From Firmicutes bacterium CAG:170 (lineage in GTDB: Bacteria > Bacillota > Clostridia > Oscillospirales > Oscillospiraceae): a stretch of 14,095 nt of DNA. The stretch spans positions 1-14,095 of the forward strand of contig FR887208.1 in assembly GCA_000436735.1 (NCBI GenBank). Direction: 5' to 3'. Positions 7,367 to 14,095 of this stretch are shown here, piece after piece. Within the stretch, counting starts at the first letter, position 1. Each line of letters begins with the position of its first letter. The notes under the pieces are model-generated. The model worked only from the letters and a program-made list of their open reading frames with translations, was not told the origin of the DNA and ran no database searches. The translations under genes were made by a program, and so were the position numbers.

Positions 7367-8916
7367 GCATTGCAGATAAGACGGCGAATATGAGTTCCCT
7401 TCGCGTCGAAAGGATCACGGCGGACCGGGAGCAGGTCTGTATCAATATCCCTGGTACGGCTATGAGTGAAGATACGCAGTTCAAGGTTGAATTTCGCGCG
7501 CCGTATGAGACCCCGGAGCGTCCGAATCTGGAAGAATACGCGACGGTGTCCGTTCAGAAGGATTTGACACAAGGAAGCGTGCGGATATCCTTTTCCCGTA
7601 TGCTGGGAGAACACGATCTGCTCTATTGCAAATTGTTTGTATATGAGATAAGAGACGGCGAGGTACTGCGCATTCCGGGGCCATGCTATGCGGAGCTGCG
7701 GGAAGCTGGCGCTGAATGGGACTACCCGTATCTGGCTGCTTCGACGATCAAAGGGCTACAGGTCAAGACATTCGAAAATGTGCAGGAGCTGGGACTTGGA
7801 CATGCCGCGCTCAATGTCAATCTGCCGTGCATTGTGCAGTCGTCCGATGAGAACCGTGCGATCACGTTTCCCTGTATGGGAAGAATCTATTATTTTAACC
7901 GCGCGTATATGGAGCAGCTGGACGGGCGAATCAAAATGCTGTCGGATGGCGGAACAGTCGTTGACCTGATCATTCTTACGCGGGCAGAATGGCATGGCGT
8001 TTGGGGCGACCCGGTGCTGACGCCGCTGCTGCTGCATCCGCGGTTCGATCCGAGCGGCATTGTCAGCGCGTTCCATGTGACCGCAGAGGAACCGCTGATG
8101 CTTTTTATAGCGTGTATGGAATTCCTCGCTGAGCGGTATATGCGACCGGATGAAAAATACGGCAGAGCATGCGGATGGATCATCGGCAACGAGGTGAATG
8201 CGCAGTGGATTTACTGCAATTGCGGAGAAATGGACATGGATACCTTCCTGTCGGAATATCAGATCGCGCTTCGGTGTGCTTTTTATGCAGTCAGGAAGCA
8301 CTATGCGCAGGCCAGAGTATATATTTCGCTCGATCATTGCTGGAATATGCTGCTGAAACCAAATGAAAAGCACTTCTACAGGGGAAAAGCCTTTCTGGAT
8401 GCCTTGCAGCGAAATGTCCAGGCGGAGGGCGATTTTGACTGGGGCGTTGCGTACCATCCGTTCCCGGAGGATCTGAAACGGGCGGATTTCTGGAACGATA
8501 CAACGGCGATACAGAGCTTTGACACCGGAAAGATCACATTCCGGAATGTCGAGATACTTGCCGCATATCTCAAGCAGAAGCAATTTCTGCACAGAGGAAA
8601 AATCCGACATATCATCCTGTCCGAACAGGGACTGTGTTCCGGTGATATGCCGGAGGGTGAGCGGCTTCAGGCAGACGCATTTGTGCTGGCATTTCATAAA
8701 ATCAAAGCGATATCTGAGATTGAAGCATTTATCTACCACAGCCATCTGGATGAAAAAAACGAGGGATTGCTGTTGGGCCTTCTGGCGGAGGACGGACGGA
8801 GAAAACCAATCTATGACTGCTTTTCTGCGATTGACGGCCCGGAGGGAGAGGAACTGCTCCGTGCGGCGTGTATGCGCATAGGGGAAGAGAATTGCCGGAA
8901 AATCGGCCTTCAATAG
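7363..8916 (+). CDS. DUF5722-like protein, probable TIM-barrel glycoside hydrolase of unknown specificity
   Basis: A 517-residue protein with no signal peptide, coupled to the permease by an ATGA overlap. The frame is open for 88 codons further upstream, but that part lies inside the permease gene and reads like a shifted frame. The N-terminal ~120 residues look like a beta-rich domain. From about residue 150 the pattern fits a retaining clan GH-A-type barrel: IGNEVN with Glu277 (acid/base position), YHPF at 364-367, and ILSEQG with Glu421 (nucleophile position), with a normal spacing of 144 residues between the two Glu. I recall this type of sequence as DUF5722, whose activity I do not know. 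Its place between the sugar permeases and rhamnosidases argues for attack on an imported oligosaccharide after or before rhamnose removal. The barrel and the Glu pair are seen; the glycosidase role is inference. Confidence 0.75.
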   Translation: MSIADKTANMSSLRVERITADREQVCINIPGTAMSEDTQFKVEFRAPYETPERPNLEEYATVSVQKDLTQGSVRISFSRMLGEHDLLYCKLFVYEIRDGEVLRIPGPCYAELREAGAEWDYPYLAASTIKGLQVKTFENVQELGLGHAALNVNLPCIVQSSDENRAITFPCMGRIYYFNRAYMEQLDGRIKMLSDGGTVVDLIILTRAEWHGVWGDPVLTPLLLHPRFDPSGIVSAFHVTAEEPLMLFIACMEFLAERYMRPDEKYGRACGWIIGNEVNAQWIYCNCGEMDMDTFLSEYQIALRCAFYAVRKHYAQARVYISLDHCWNMLLKPNEKHFYRGKAFLDALQRNVQAEGDFDWGVAYHPFPEDLKRADFWNDTTAIQSFDTGKITFRNVEILAAYLKQKQFLHRGKIRHIILSEQGLCSGDMPEGERLQADAFVLAFHKIKAISEIEAFIYHSHLDEKNEGLLLGLLAEDGRRKPIYDCFSAIDGPEGEELLRAACMRIGEENCRKIGLQ

Positions 8917-8936
8917 GAGTAAGAGAGGTACATGGA

Positions 8937-9248
8937 ATGGGTTTAAGCTTTCAACCATTCGATTTGAGAATCGACTGTGGACGTTGGAAGGATCTTGATT
9001 TTACAGATAATCCAAGACCGACGTTCTCGTGGGCCGTACAGGGGACGGGAAGCGGTCAGTATCAGACTGCGTGCAGGCTTACGGTTGCGGATGCATACGC
9101 CGAACTGTGGGACGGCGGATGGGTAAGAACGCAGAAACAGTGCCTTACATATGATGGCGTTGCGCTGAAAGGCTCCCACATATATATTATTTTGAAAAGC
9201 TGCAGGAGATTGCTGATTCGCGCAGTGGCATTGCAACAGCGAATATGA
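8937..9248 (+). pseudogene. 5' fragment of a second GH78 alpha-L-rhamnosidase gene
   Basis: ATG 8937 follows GAGAGG (8923-8928) at 8 bases and opens a 103-residue frame. Residues 1-80 match the N-terminal Ig-like domain of GH78 enzymes: a DNPRPTFSW block, YQTACRLTVAD, LWDGGWV and YDGVALKGS. The intact rhamnosidase at 10440 has the equivalent stretches (RRPRISW, SYRLQVAND, LWDTGD). From about 9175 the similarity stops and the last ~23 residues are a wrong-frame reading of the SGNH esterase remnant that follows. A complete GH78 enzyme needs roughly 800 more residues, so this cannot be an active enzyme. The stop overlaps the ATG of the next frame in an ATGA, which could allow re-initiation. It is probably the left side of a deletion scar. 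Confidence 0.75.
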
Positions 9249-9415
9249 CGGAAGTCCACAGAAAATTGTTGGAACGTAAAAGCTTTGCGGACATGACCGG
9301 GAATAATGTCAATCATCCGAATGATTTCCTTGCGAGATGGTATGCACAGTACATCGTTGGAATGCTGAAAGATAGTACATTTTCTTCTGATAGAACACTG
9401 AATGCCAGACGCCTG
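9179..9415 (+). pseudogene. 3' remnant of an SGNH/GDSL esterase, fused to the repeat protein
   Basis: The frame that later contains ATG 9245 is open from 9155. From 9179 it reads as the C-terminal end of an SGNH/GDSL hydrolase: HIYYFEKL, then ADMTGNN, then VNHPNDFLARWYAQ. The NHPND His (residue 24 counted from ATG 9245) matches the catalytic His block, but the GDS serine block and everything else in the N-terminal two thirds are absent. There is no ATG, GTG or TTG before 9245 in this frame. The segment therefore cannot be an active esterase. It joins the GH78 fragment at about 9174-9182. Confidence 0.7.
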
Positions 9416-10351
9416 TTTTCTTTTGAAAATGGCGTACAGGGATGGAGCGCAGGGGAAAATGTGAGTACCGTCAATACTGTTCGCTCGTTTGCAAACTGGC
9501 CGTTTGCGCCACAGGAAGGAAGCTGCGCGTTAGAGGCTGAGTTTCCAACGCAGGAGGCAAATGCTTGGAGAACCATTATGATTTCGCTGGAGGAACCGTT
9601 GGATCTGTCGGAAGCGGGCTGTGTTTACTATCACATCAATAGCTATGGTGGAACTGGGTATGAAACGCGAATTCGGCTGTATAGCGGCTCCAATATGAAA
9701 GAGGAAATCAAAGCAATGCAGGCGGATTCCTGGAATTACATTTGTACAGATGTTGCATCTTGGCCATATAAGGACAATATAACCAAGATCGAAATTGCAT
9801 TCCGTGCTACTGGAAGCACTGCGGCGTGGTATGGTTCGCGATTCCAAATCGATAATGTGGGCTACTTGCTGGAAGGCACGCTCATTTATGATTTTGAAGG
9901 TACAGCGCACAGCTGGAAGGGCACTGAGAATGTTATGTCAGTAAACAGTGTTGCTGCTTTTGCAAATAGCCCAATGAAACCTGTCAGTAATGCATATGCA
10001 TTGGAAGCTCTGTTTCCCGATATGGCGTTAAACGAATGGAAAACAATCGCTGTTGAATATGATCAGATGTTGGATCTCTCGGAAGCAACACATTTTTACT
10101 ACTATATCAACAGCTATGGCGGAAGAGGATATGAGACACGCTTGCGGTTATACAGCGAAAATGACGTATGGGAACAGACTGTGTCGATGGATGCTGATAT
10201 GTGGAATCGTATCGAGGCAAATATCAGCAATTGGAGCGGGCGCGGACACATAACAAAAATCGAAGTTGCATTTCGCGCGATTGGTTCAAATGCAGTATGG
10301 TATAGTTCAAGATTCCAGATTGACAAGGTCGGATATCGAAAAGTTTCGTGA
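9245..10351 (+). CDS. Truncated protein: esterase tail plus two tandem carbohydrate-binding-like modules
   Basis: An open frame of 368 residues starting at the ATGA overlap with the preceding fragment. Residues 1-~55 are the SGNH esterase tail. Residues ~58-208 and ~215-366 are two copies of one module that align without gaps with a little over half of the residues identical. Shared blocks are FANxP, LDLSEA, INSYGG, GYETR and ITKIE, and each copy ends in SRFQID and VGY. The aromatic-rich, beta-type sequence resembles carbohydrate-binding or jelly-roll domains, but I do not recognise the family. There is no signal peptide, although such modules usually sit in secreted enzymes; this supports loss of the original N-terminus. 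GC in 9901-10080 is about 43% by hand count, lower than the ~60% in sampled lines of neighbours, so the module may have been acquired. It may be a dead remnant or a small cytoplasmic sugar-binding protein. Confidence 0.6.
   Translation: MTEVHRKLLERKSFADMTGNNVNHPNDFLARWYAQYIVGMLKDSTFSSDRTLNARRLFSFENGVQGWSAGENVSTVNTVRSFANWPFAPQEGSCALEAEFPTQEANAWRTIMISLEEPLDLSEAGCVYYHINSYGGTGYETRIRLYSGSNMKEEIKAMQADSWNYICTDVASWPYKDNITKIEIAFRATGSTAAWYGSRFQIDNVGYLLEGTLIYDFEGTAHSWKGTENVMSVNSVAAFANSPMKPVSNAYALEALFPDMALNEWKTIAVEYDQMLDLSEATHFYYYINSYGGRGYETRLRLYSENDVWEQTVSMDADMWNRIEANISNWSGRGHITKIEVAFRAIGSNAVWYSSRFQIDKVGYRKVS
9416..10336 (+). repeat. Tandem duplication of a ~157-residue coding module
   Basis: Two adjacent copies begin at the FENG-type and FEGT-type turns (Phe60 at 9422, Phe217 at 9893) and are offset by exactly 157 codons. 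The protein copies are clearly related over their whole length. The DNA copies have diverged at many third positions, so the duplication is not recent. Confidence 0.8.
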
Positions 10352-10439
10352 TCGGTTTTCAAATGTGCCGTGTTACAGAGGTGGCTTTTATTTATCCAGG
10401 CTGTAGAACTGCGGGGAGACGTCGACGAAAGGAATAAAA

Positions 10440-13103
10440 ATGCTTACAATTCTTGAAACAACATGTGAATATAGGAAAGATCCGCTTGGGCTGGACGAGC
10501 GACGACCACGTATCAGCTGGAAACTTCGTTCCGACCGGAGGAATACGCTCCAGACGTCCTATCGCCTACAGGTAGCGAACGATCCGGATTTTTCGGAGCC
10601 GCTGTGGGACACAGGCGATACAGCCTCCGATCAGTCCGTCCTTGGCGTCTATGAAGGCCCGGAGCTGCGCCCGAGGACCAGATACTATTATCGTGTCAGC
10701 GCAAGGGATAACCATGGCGAATGCAGCGGCTGGAGCGAAACCGCTTTCTGGGAGACCGGAATGATGGACTGCGCAGAATGGAAAGCCGATTGGATCATGG
10801 CGGAAGAGGAGAAGCGTTTACAGCTGGATGTCAGTCCACTTCTTAGAAAAGCATTCGTCCTCGACGGGCAGATCGCCTCGGCCCGCGTTTATGTGACGGC
10901 ACTTGGCCTTTATTCGTTGGATATCAACGGGAAGCGTGTCAGCGAAGATTTTTTCACGCCCGGCTGGACGAGCTACCGGCACAGACAGCAATATCAGACC
11001 TATGACGTGTCGCCGCTGCTGCAAAGCGGAGAGAATGTGATCGGTGCGACGCTTGGAAATGGATGGTATGCAGGGTATATTGCATGGAGTGGTGAACGCG
11101 GGTTTTACGGAAAGAAACGGGCACTGCTGGTGCAGCTGCACATTCGCATGGCGGATGGAACAGAGCAGGTCATATGCTCGGATGAGAGCTGGCAGTCAAG
11201 AGAAGGCCCGATCCGAATGTCAGAGATATACCACGGAGAGCGCTATGACGCAAGACTGGAACAGGTGGGCTGGAATATGCCGGGGTATGATGCGTCAGAA
11301 TGGAGTGGTGTAAAGCAGCTGGAATATCCGAAGGACATTCTGGTTGCGCAGGAGGCGCTGCCGCCGCGTATCATGGACGAACTGAAACCAAGAAGGCTGT
11401 TCCGTACACCTGCTGGTGAGGCGGTATTGGACTTTGGACAAAACATGGTCGGCTTTGTCCGCTTCCGTGTGAAGGGAAACGCAGGTGACCGTGTGGTCCT
11501 GCGCCATGCGGAGGTGCTGGATAGAGACGGAAACTTTTATACGGCTAACCTGAAGGGTGCGAAGCAGACGATCGAGTATATCCTGAAGGGCGGCGGCGAA
11601 GAGCTTTATCAGCCAAGCTTTACATTTCAGGGTTTTCGGTATGTCTGCATCGACAGCTATCCCGGAAAGATCGAGCCAGAGAATTTTACCGGCTGCGTGG
11701 TACATTCGCAGATGAAGCAGAGCGGGAGCTTCGCCTGCTCCAATGAGTTGGTAAACCAGCTTCAGCACAATATACTGTGGGGACAAAAGGGCAATTTTGT
11801 GGATGTTCCGACGGACTGCCCGCAGCGCGACGAACGCCACGGATGGACGGGCGATGCGCAGATGTTTATCCGCACAGCGTGCTTCAATATGGACGCGGTG
11901 CTGTTTTTCCGCAAATGGCTGCGGGATCTGGCTGCCGATCAGACGGATGAGTATGGCGTAACAAATGTTGTCCCGAATGTACGGGAGGTGTCCTATGCTG
12001 GCGCGGCGGCGTGGGGAGATGCCGCCGTGATCTGCCCGTGGACGATTTTCCTGTGCTATGGAGATAAGCGGGTGTTGGAAGAACAGTACGACAGCATGAA
12101 GCGATGGGTGGAGTATATACAGCGGCAGGGGGAAAATCCATTCCTCTGGAATTCCGGTGAACAGTTTGGCGATTGGTTGGCTCTCGATAATGGGCAGGGC
12201 GCTTGGATCGGCAGAACACCGACCGACTATATTTCCACGGCGTTTTATGCAAACTCGGTAAAACTGTTGGCGAAAGCAGCCAAATGGCTGGAATATCGAG
12301 AGGAAGCAGAGAAATATCAGAGGCTTTATGAGTCTGTCAGGAGTGAATTCCGAAAAAACTTCGTTTCGCCGAACGGCCTGCCGTGCGCAGACACGCAGAC
12401 GGCCTATGTGCTCGCGCTGATGTTTGATCTGTTGGAGGAAAAAGATCGGAGCAAGGCGGCTGAGACGCTTGTAAGGCTGCTGCATGGCAATCGGGATCAT
12501 CTGAACACTGGATTTGTCGGCACGCCATACCTGTGCCATGTATTGAGCGGATTCGGTCATCATGATCTGGCATGTAAGCTCCTGCTCCATACAGATTTTC
12601 CGTCATGGTTATATCCGGTCACAAAAGGGGCGACGACAATCTGGGAGCACTGGGATGGAATCCGGGAGGACGGAAGCTTCTGGGATGACATTATGAATTC
12701 CTTTAATCACTATTCCTATGGCTCGATCGGAGATTGGATGTATCAGGAGATCGCCGGCATTCAGGTTGACGAGAAAATACCGGGGTACCGGCATATCCTT
12801 CTTCGGCCGCGTCTTGCCGACGGAATGTGCTTTGCCAGAGCGGTCTATGAATCGCCTTATGGAAAAATCGTTTCCGGTTGGAAAAGAAATGAAACGGAAA
12901 TTGAAATTGCGATCTCGATCCCAGCAAACTCTTTTGCAGCAGTCACATTGCCAAAGACCCGGATTTCACAATTGCGGAGTGAAGGCGGCGGAGAAGAAGT
13001 TATTGCCGCTCTTGCGCGGGCAGTGCAGACAGAAGACGGCATGGCGCTTGAACTTGGCTCCGGAGATTATATTTTTCAGTATGCGCTGGACGCAGCGTTA
13101 TGA
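10440..13103 (+). CDS. Alpha-L-rhamnosidase, glycoside hydrolase family 78
   Basis: An 887-residue inverting exo-glycosidase that removes terminal alpha-L-rhamnose. Domains in order: an Ig/Fn3-like domain (1-~110), the Bac_rhamnosid_N beta-sandwich (~134-300), a concanavalin-like domain with DFGQNMVG (331-338), the (alpha/alpha)6 catalytic barrel (~430-780) and a C-terminal beta-sandwich (~790-887). The catalytic signature DCPQRDERHGWTGD spans 459-472, with Glu465 as the likely general acid. Glu736 in TTIWEHWDG is the likely general base. There is no signal peptide, so it should act in the cytoplasm on imported oligosaccharides. AAAGGA (10428-10433) lies 6 bases before the ATG. The length and motifs are complete, with nothing missing. 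The family is certain; whether it prefers alpha-1,2, 1,4 or 1,6 linkages cannot be read from sequence. Confidence 0.95.
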   Translation: MLTILETTCEYRKDPLGLDERRPRISWKLRSDRRNTLQTSYRLQVANDPDFSEPLWDTGDTASDQSVLGVYEGPELRPRTRYYYRVSARDNHGECSGWSETAFWETGMMDCAEWKADWIMAEEEKRLQLDVSPLLRKAFVLDGQIASARVYVTALGLYSLDINGKRVSEDFFTPGWTSYRHRQQYQTYDVSPLLQSGENVIGATLGNGWYAGYIAWSGERGFYGKKRALLVQLHIRMADGTEQVICSDESWQSREGPIRMSEIYHGERYDARLEQVGWNMPGYDASEWSGVKQLEYPKDILVAQEALPPRIMDELKPRRLFRTPAGEAVLDFGQNMVGFVRFRVKGNAGDRVVLRHAEVLDRDGNFYTANLKGAKQTIEYILKGGGEELYQPSFTFQGFRYVCIDSYPGKIEPENFTGCVVHSQMKQSGSFACSNELVNQLQHNILWGQKGNFVDVPTDCPQRDERHGWTGDAQMFIRTACFNMDAVLFFRKWLRDLAADQTDEYGVTNVVPNVREVSYAGAAAWGDAAVICPWTIFLCYGDKRVLEEQYDSMKRWVEYIQRQGENPFLWNSGEQFGDWLALDNGQGAWIGRTPTDYISTAFYANSVKLLAKAAKWLEYREEAEKYQRLYESVRSEFRKNFVSPNGLPCADTQTAYVLALMFDLLEEKDRSKAAETLVRLLHGNRDHLNTGFVGTPYLCHVLSGFGHHDLACKLLLHTDFPSWLYPVTKGATTIWEHWDGIREDGSFWDDIMNSFNHYSYGSIGDWMYQEIAGIQVDEKIPGYRHILLRPRLADGMCFARAVYESPYGKIVSGWKRNETEIEIAISIPANSFAAVTLPKTRISQLRSEGGGEEVIAALARAVQTEDGMALELGSGDYIFQYALDAAL

Positions 13104-13181
13104 TATCGGTAAAAATGAAGAAATGCTGTGCTGAAGGATGTACTTTATCTTGAAACACAGCGGAAAGGATTGGTCAAGCAT

Positions 13182-13787
13182 ATGAAAAAGATTACAGATA
13201 AGCAGCTGTTGATGGGGGCGGATTTTGCGGGTTTTCCGCTAAAGGAAGCAATCAAGGAGTATCTGGAGAAAAAGGGGTGGACAATCACGGATATCGGAGT
13301 TACGGCAGACTCTGACCCCAATGATACCGAGCTGATGTTCCATCGTATCGGCCTGCGGGTCGGGGCGATGATTGCCGAAAAGGAATTTGAACGAGCCATG
13401 ATTTTCTGCGGCACCGGTATGGGAATCCACATCGCAGCATCAAAGTGCCCGGGCGTTCATGCCGGCGTTGTAGAATCAGTTCCGGCAGCATTCCGCGCGA
13501 TCACAGGAAACGGCGTTAATGTTCTGGCTATGGGCGCATTTTATGTAACGCCGGAGCTGGGAAAGCAGTGCGCGGATGCGTATCTTTACAACGATTTTGG
13601 AAGCGGATGGGAATGGTGGCCCGGCTTTGACCGCTTCCATCAGATCGCAATTGATGAACTGAATGCGTTCAACTACGACGAATACAAGGCGAACGGATTT
13701 AAGGTCAAGCATCTCGGCGATTGCGGCTGCGAGCTGTATGACCGCCCGAAGGGCTTCTCCCCGGTGCCGCTGATGTGTAAAAGATAA
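13182..13787 (+). CDS. Divergent RpiB/LacA/LacB-family sugar-phosphate isomerase
   Basis: A 201-residue cytoplasmic protein of the RpiB/LacAB fold, longer than the usual ~150 residues because of a C-terminal extension (~140-201) that contains GWEWWPGF and DCGCELYDR. The N-terminus MGADFAGFPLK matches the RpiB start, with Asp14 kept but the following His replaced by Phe15. IFCGTGMGIHIAASK carries Cys76 at the place of the catalytic Cys of E. coli RpiB, and NVLAMG follows at the usual place. The His of the RpiB HNDTN block is missing (GNGVN here). It probably interconverts an aldose and a ketose phosphate, but the substrate may not be ribose. Being last in a rhamnoside cluster suggests a role with released sugars. 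I chose ATG 13182, after AAAGGA at 13164-13169 (a long 12-base spacing); a GTG at 13128 would add 18 residues not typical of the family. Confidence 0.82.
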   Translation: MKKITDKQLLMGADFAGFPLKEAIKEYLEKKGWTITDIGVTADSDPNDTELMFHRIGLRVGAMIAEKEFERAMIFCGTGMGIHIAASKCPGVHAGVVESVPAAFRAITGNGVNVLAMGAFYVTPELGKQCADAYLYNDFGSGWEWWPGFDRFHQIAIDELNAFNYDEYKANGFKVKHLGDCGCELYDRPKGFSPVPLMCKR

Positions 13788-13799
13788 GTTAAGAAAAGA

Positions 13800-13828
13800 G
13801 CCCCAGAAGCAGAACATGCTTCTGGGGC
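13800..13828 (-). terminator. Intrinsic terminator for the right-edge minus-strand gene
   Basis: CCCCAGAAGCA (13801-13811) pairs with TGCTTCTGGGG (13817-13827) around GAACA, and G13800-C13828 adds a twelfth pair. On the minus strand the stem is followed by CTCTTTTCTT, a fair T-tract. On the plus strand what follows is not T-rich, so it may only weakly end the isomerase transcript, whose stop lies 12 bases before it. Confidence 0.7.
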
Positions 13829-13887
13829 GCAAATCGGATATGATATCCTAATCCCATTTCTCAGCACAACGGCATCTTTACGCGAAC

Positions 13888-14095
13888 TTATTGCTTTAAC
13901 CACTGTGCAAATTCCCTCTGTGAGATCTTGCCGCTCTCACACTTTTCCTTTTCCTTCTGCGCTTCCTTGCTCCAAGCCGAGAACGCTTCCTGAGAGATTT
14001 TGCCCGCACGGATCCATGCGAAGCGGCGTTTATACTCGCGGCGGTAGATTTTCAGAAGCTCGTCCTGCGCGTGGCTTTGCATATACTGCCGCATC
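13888..14095 (-). CDS. C-terminal part of an unrecognised small, highly charged protein
   Basis: About 68 residues are visible, running off the right edge; the first Met seen (14094) need not be the real start. The sequence is rich in Lys, Arg, Glu and Trp and predicted to be helical. It has two related segments, GKISQEAFSAWSKEA and GKISQREFAQWLKQ, about 24 residues apart, the second ending the protein. This pattern resembles the short helical tails with G-K-I-x-x-x-E-F found in SHOCT-like and similar Clostridial proteins, but I cannot name the family. It is transcribed towards the rhamnoside cluster and ends at the shared hairpin, so it is probably unrelated to it. Confidence 0.6.
   Translation of the reverse strand, partial: MRQYMQSHAQDELLKIYRREYKRRFAWIRAGKISQEAFSAWSKEAQKEKEKCESGKISQREFAQWLKQ

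Noticed and set aside
7756..8958. Minus-strand open frame of about 400 codons opposite the DUF5722-like gene.
   Set aside because: Same reasoning: no domain and no sensible ribosome site, while the plus strand carries motif-supported coding sequence.
10372..10395. Possible third operator copy (AATGTGCCGTGTT...) before the GH78 gene.
   Set aside because: Only about 7 of the 15 conserved positions match and no -10 box follows at the right distance.
11295..12590. Minus-strand open frame of about 430 codons opposite the GH78 gene.
   Set aside because: It is the antisense shadow of a clear rhamnosidase with intact catalytic motifs and shows no family features of its own.
13128..13181. GTG start adding 18 residues to the isomerase.
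   Set aside because: The added residues are not like any RpiB N-terminus and the ATG at 13182 has an upstream AAAGGA, although at long spacing.
1..14095. CRISPR array, tRNA or rRNA genes, transposase or integrase.
   Set aside because: I found no spaced repeats, cloverleaf, rRNA-like stretch or recombinase motif anywhere in the window.

Overview
The window looks like a carbohydrate-use locus from a Gram-positive anaerobe of the Clostridia type, probably a gut Firmicute. The evidence is the strong AGGAGG-type ribosome sites, a lipoprotein sugar-binding protein with two LplB/YtcP-type permeases but no local ATPase, and a two-transmembrane AraC regulator of the B. subtilis YesS kind. Hand-counted GC is about 60-65% in sampled lines of the main genes. 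This lineage call is inference; there is no rRNA or marker gene.

Layout. 1-244 is non-coding and holds a GC-rich hairpin and short direct repeats. 245-2383 (minus) encodes a membrane-anchored AraC regulator with its own good promoter. A 192-base divergent region separates it from a plus-strand gene cluster running to 13787: an alpha/beta-hydrolase esterase (2576-3601), an extracellular solute-binding lipoprotein (3731-5368), a strong internal terminator (5380-5416), two ABC permeases (5437-6438 and 6494-7366), a DUF5722-like probable TIM-barrel glycosidase (7363-8916), a broken and fused segment (8937-10351), a full GH78 alpha-L-rhamnosidase (10440-13103), and a divergent RpiB/LacAB-family isomerase (13182-13787). 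A hairpin at 13800-13828 separates this from the tail of an unrelated minus-strand gene that runs off the right edge.

How it may work together. The regulator would sense an extracellular ligand and switch on the cluster. A 15-of-21-matching sequence sits in front of both the esterase and the binding protein and is a candidate operator. The transporter would import rhamnose-containing oligosaccharides, possibly from rhamnogalacturonan-like or other acetylated glycans. The esterase, the DUF5722-like protein and the rhamnosidase have no signal peptides, so they would act in the cytoplasm. The ATPase and the rhamnose isomerase, kinase and aldolase are not here.

The most unusual part is 8937-10351. 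The first ~80 residues of a second GH78 enzyme are joined out of frame to the last ~65 residues of an SGNH/GDSL esterase, which is followed by two gapless tandem copies of a ~150-residue module resembling a carbohydrate-binding domain. This looks like the scar of a deletion that removed most of two genes but left the duplicated module open. A second oddity is the second permease: its perfect ribosome site points at an ATA codon, and the first in-frame ATG lies 42 bases further on.
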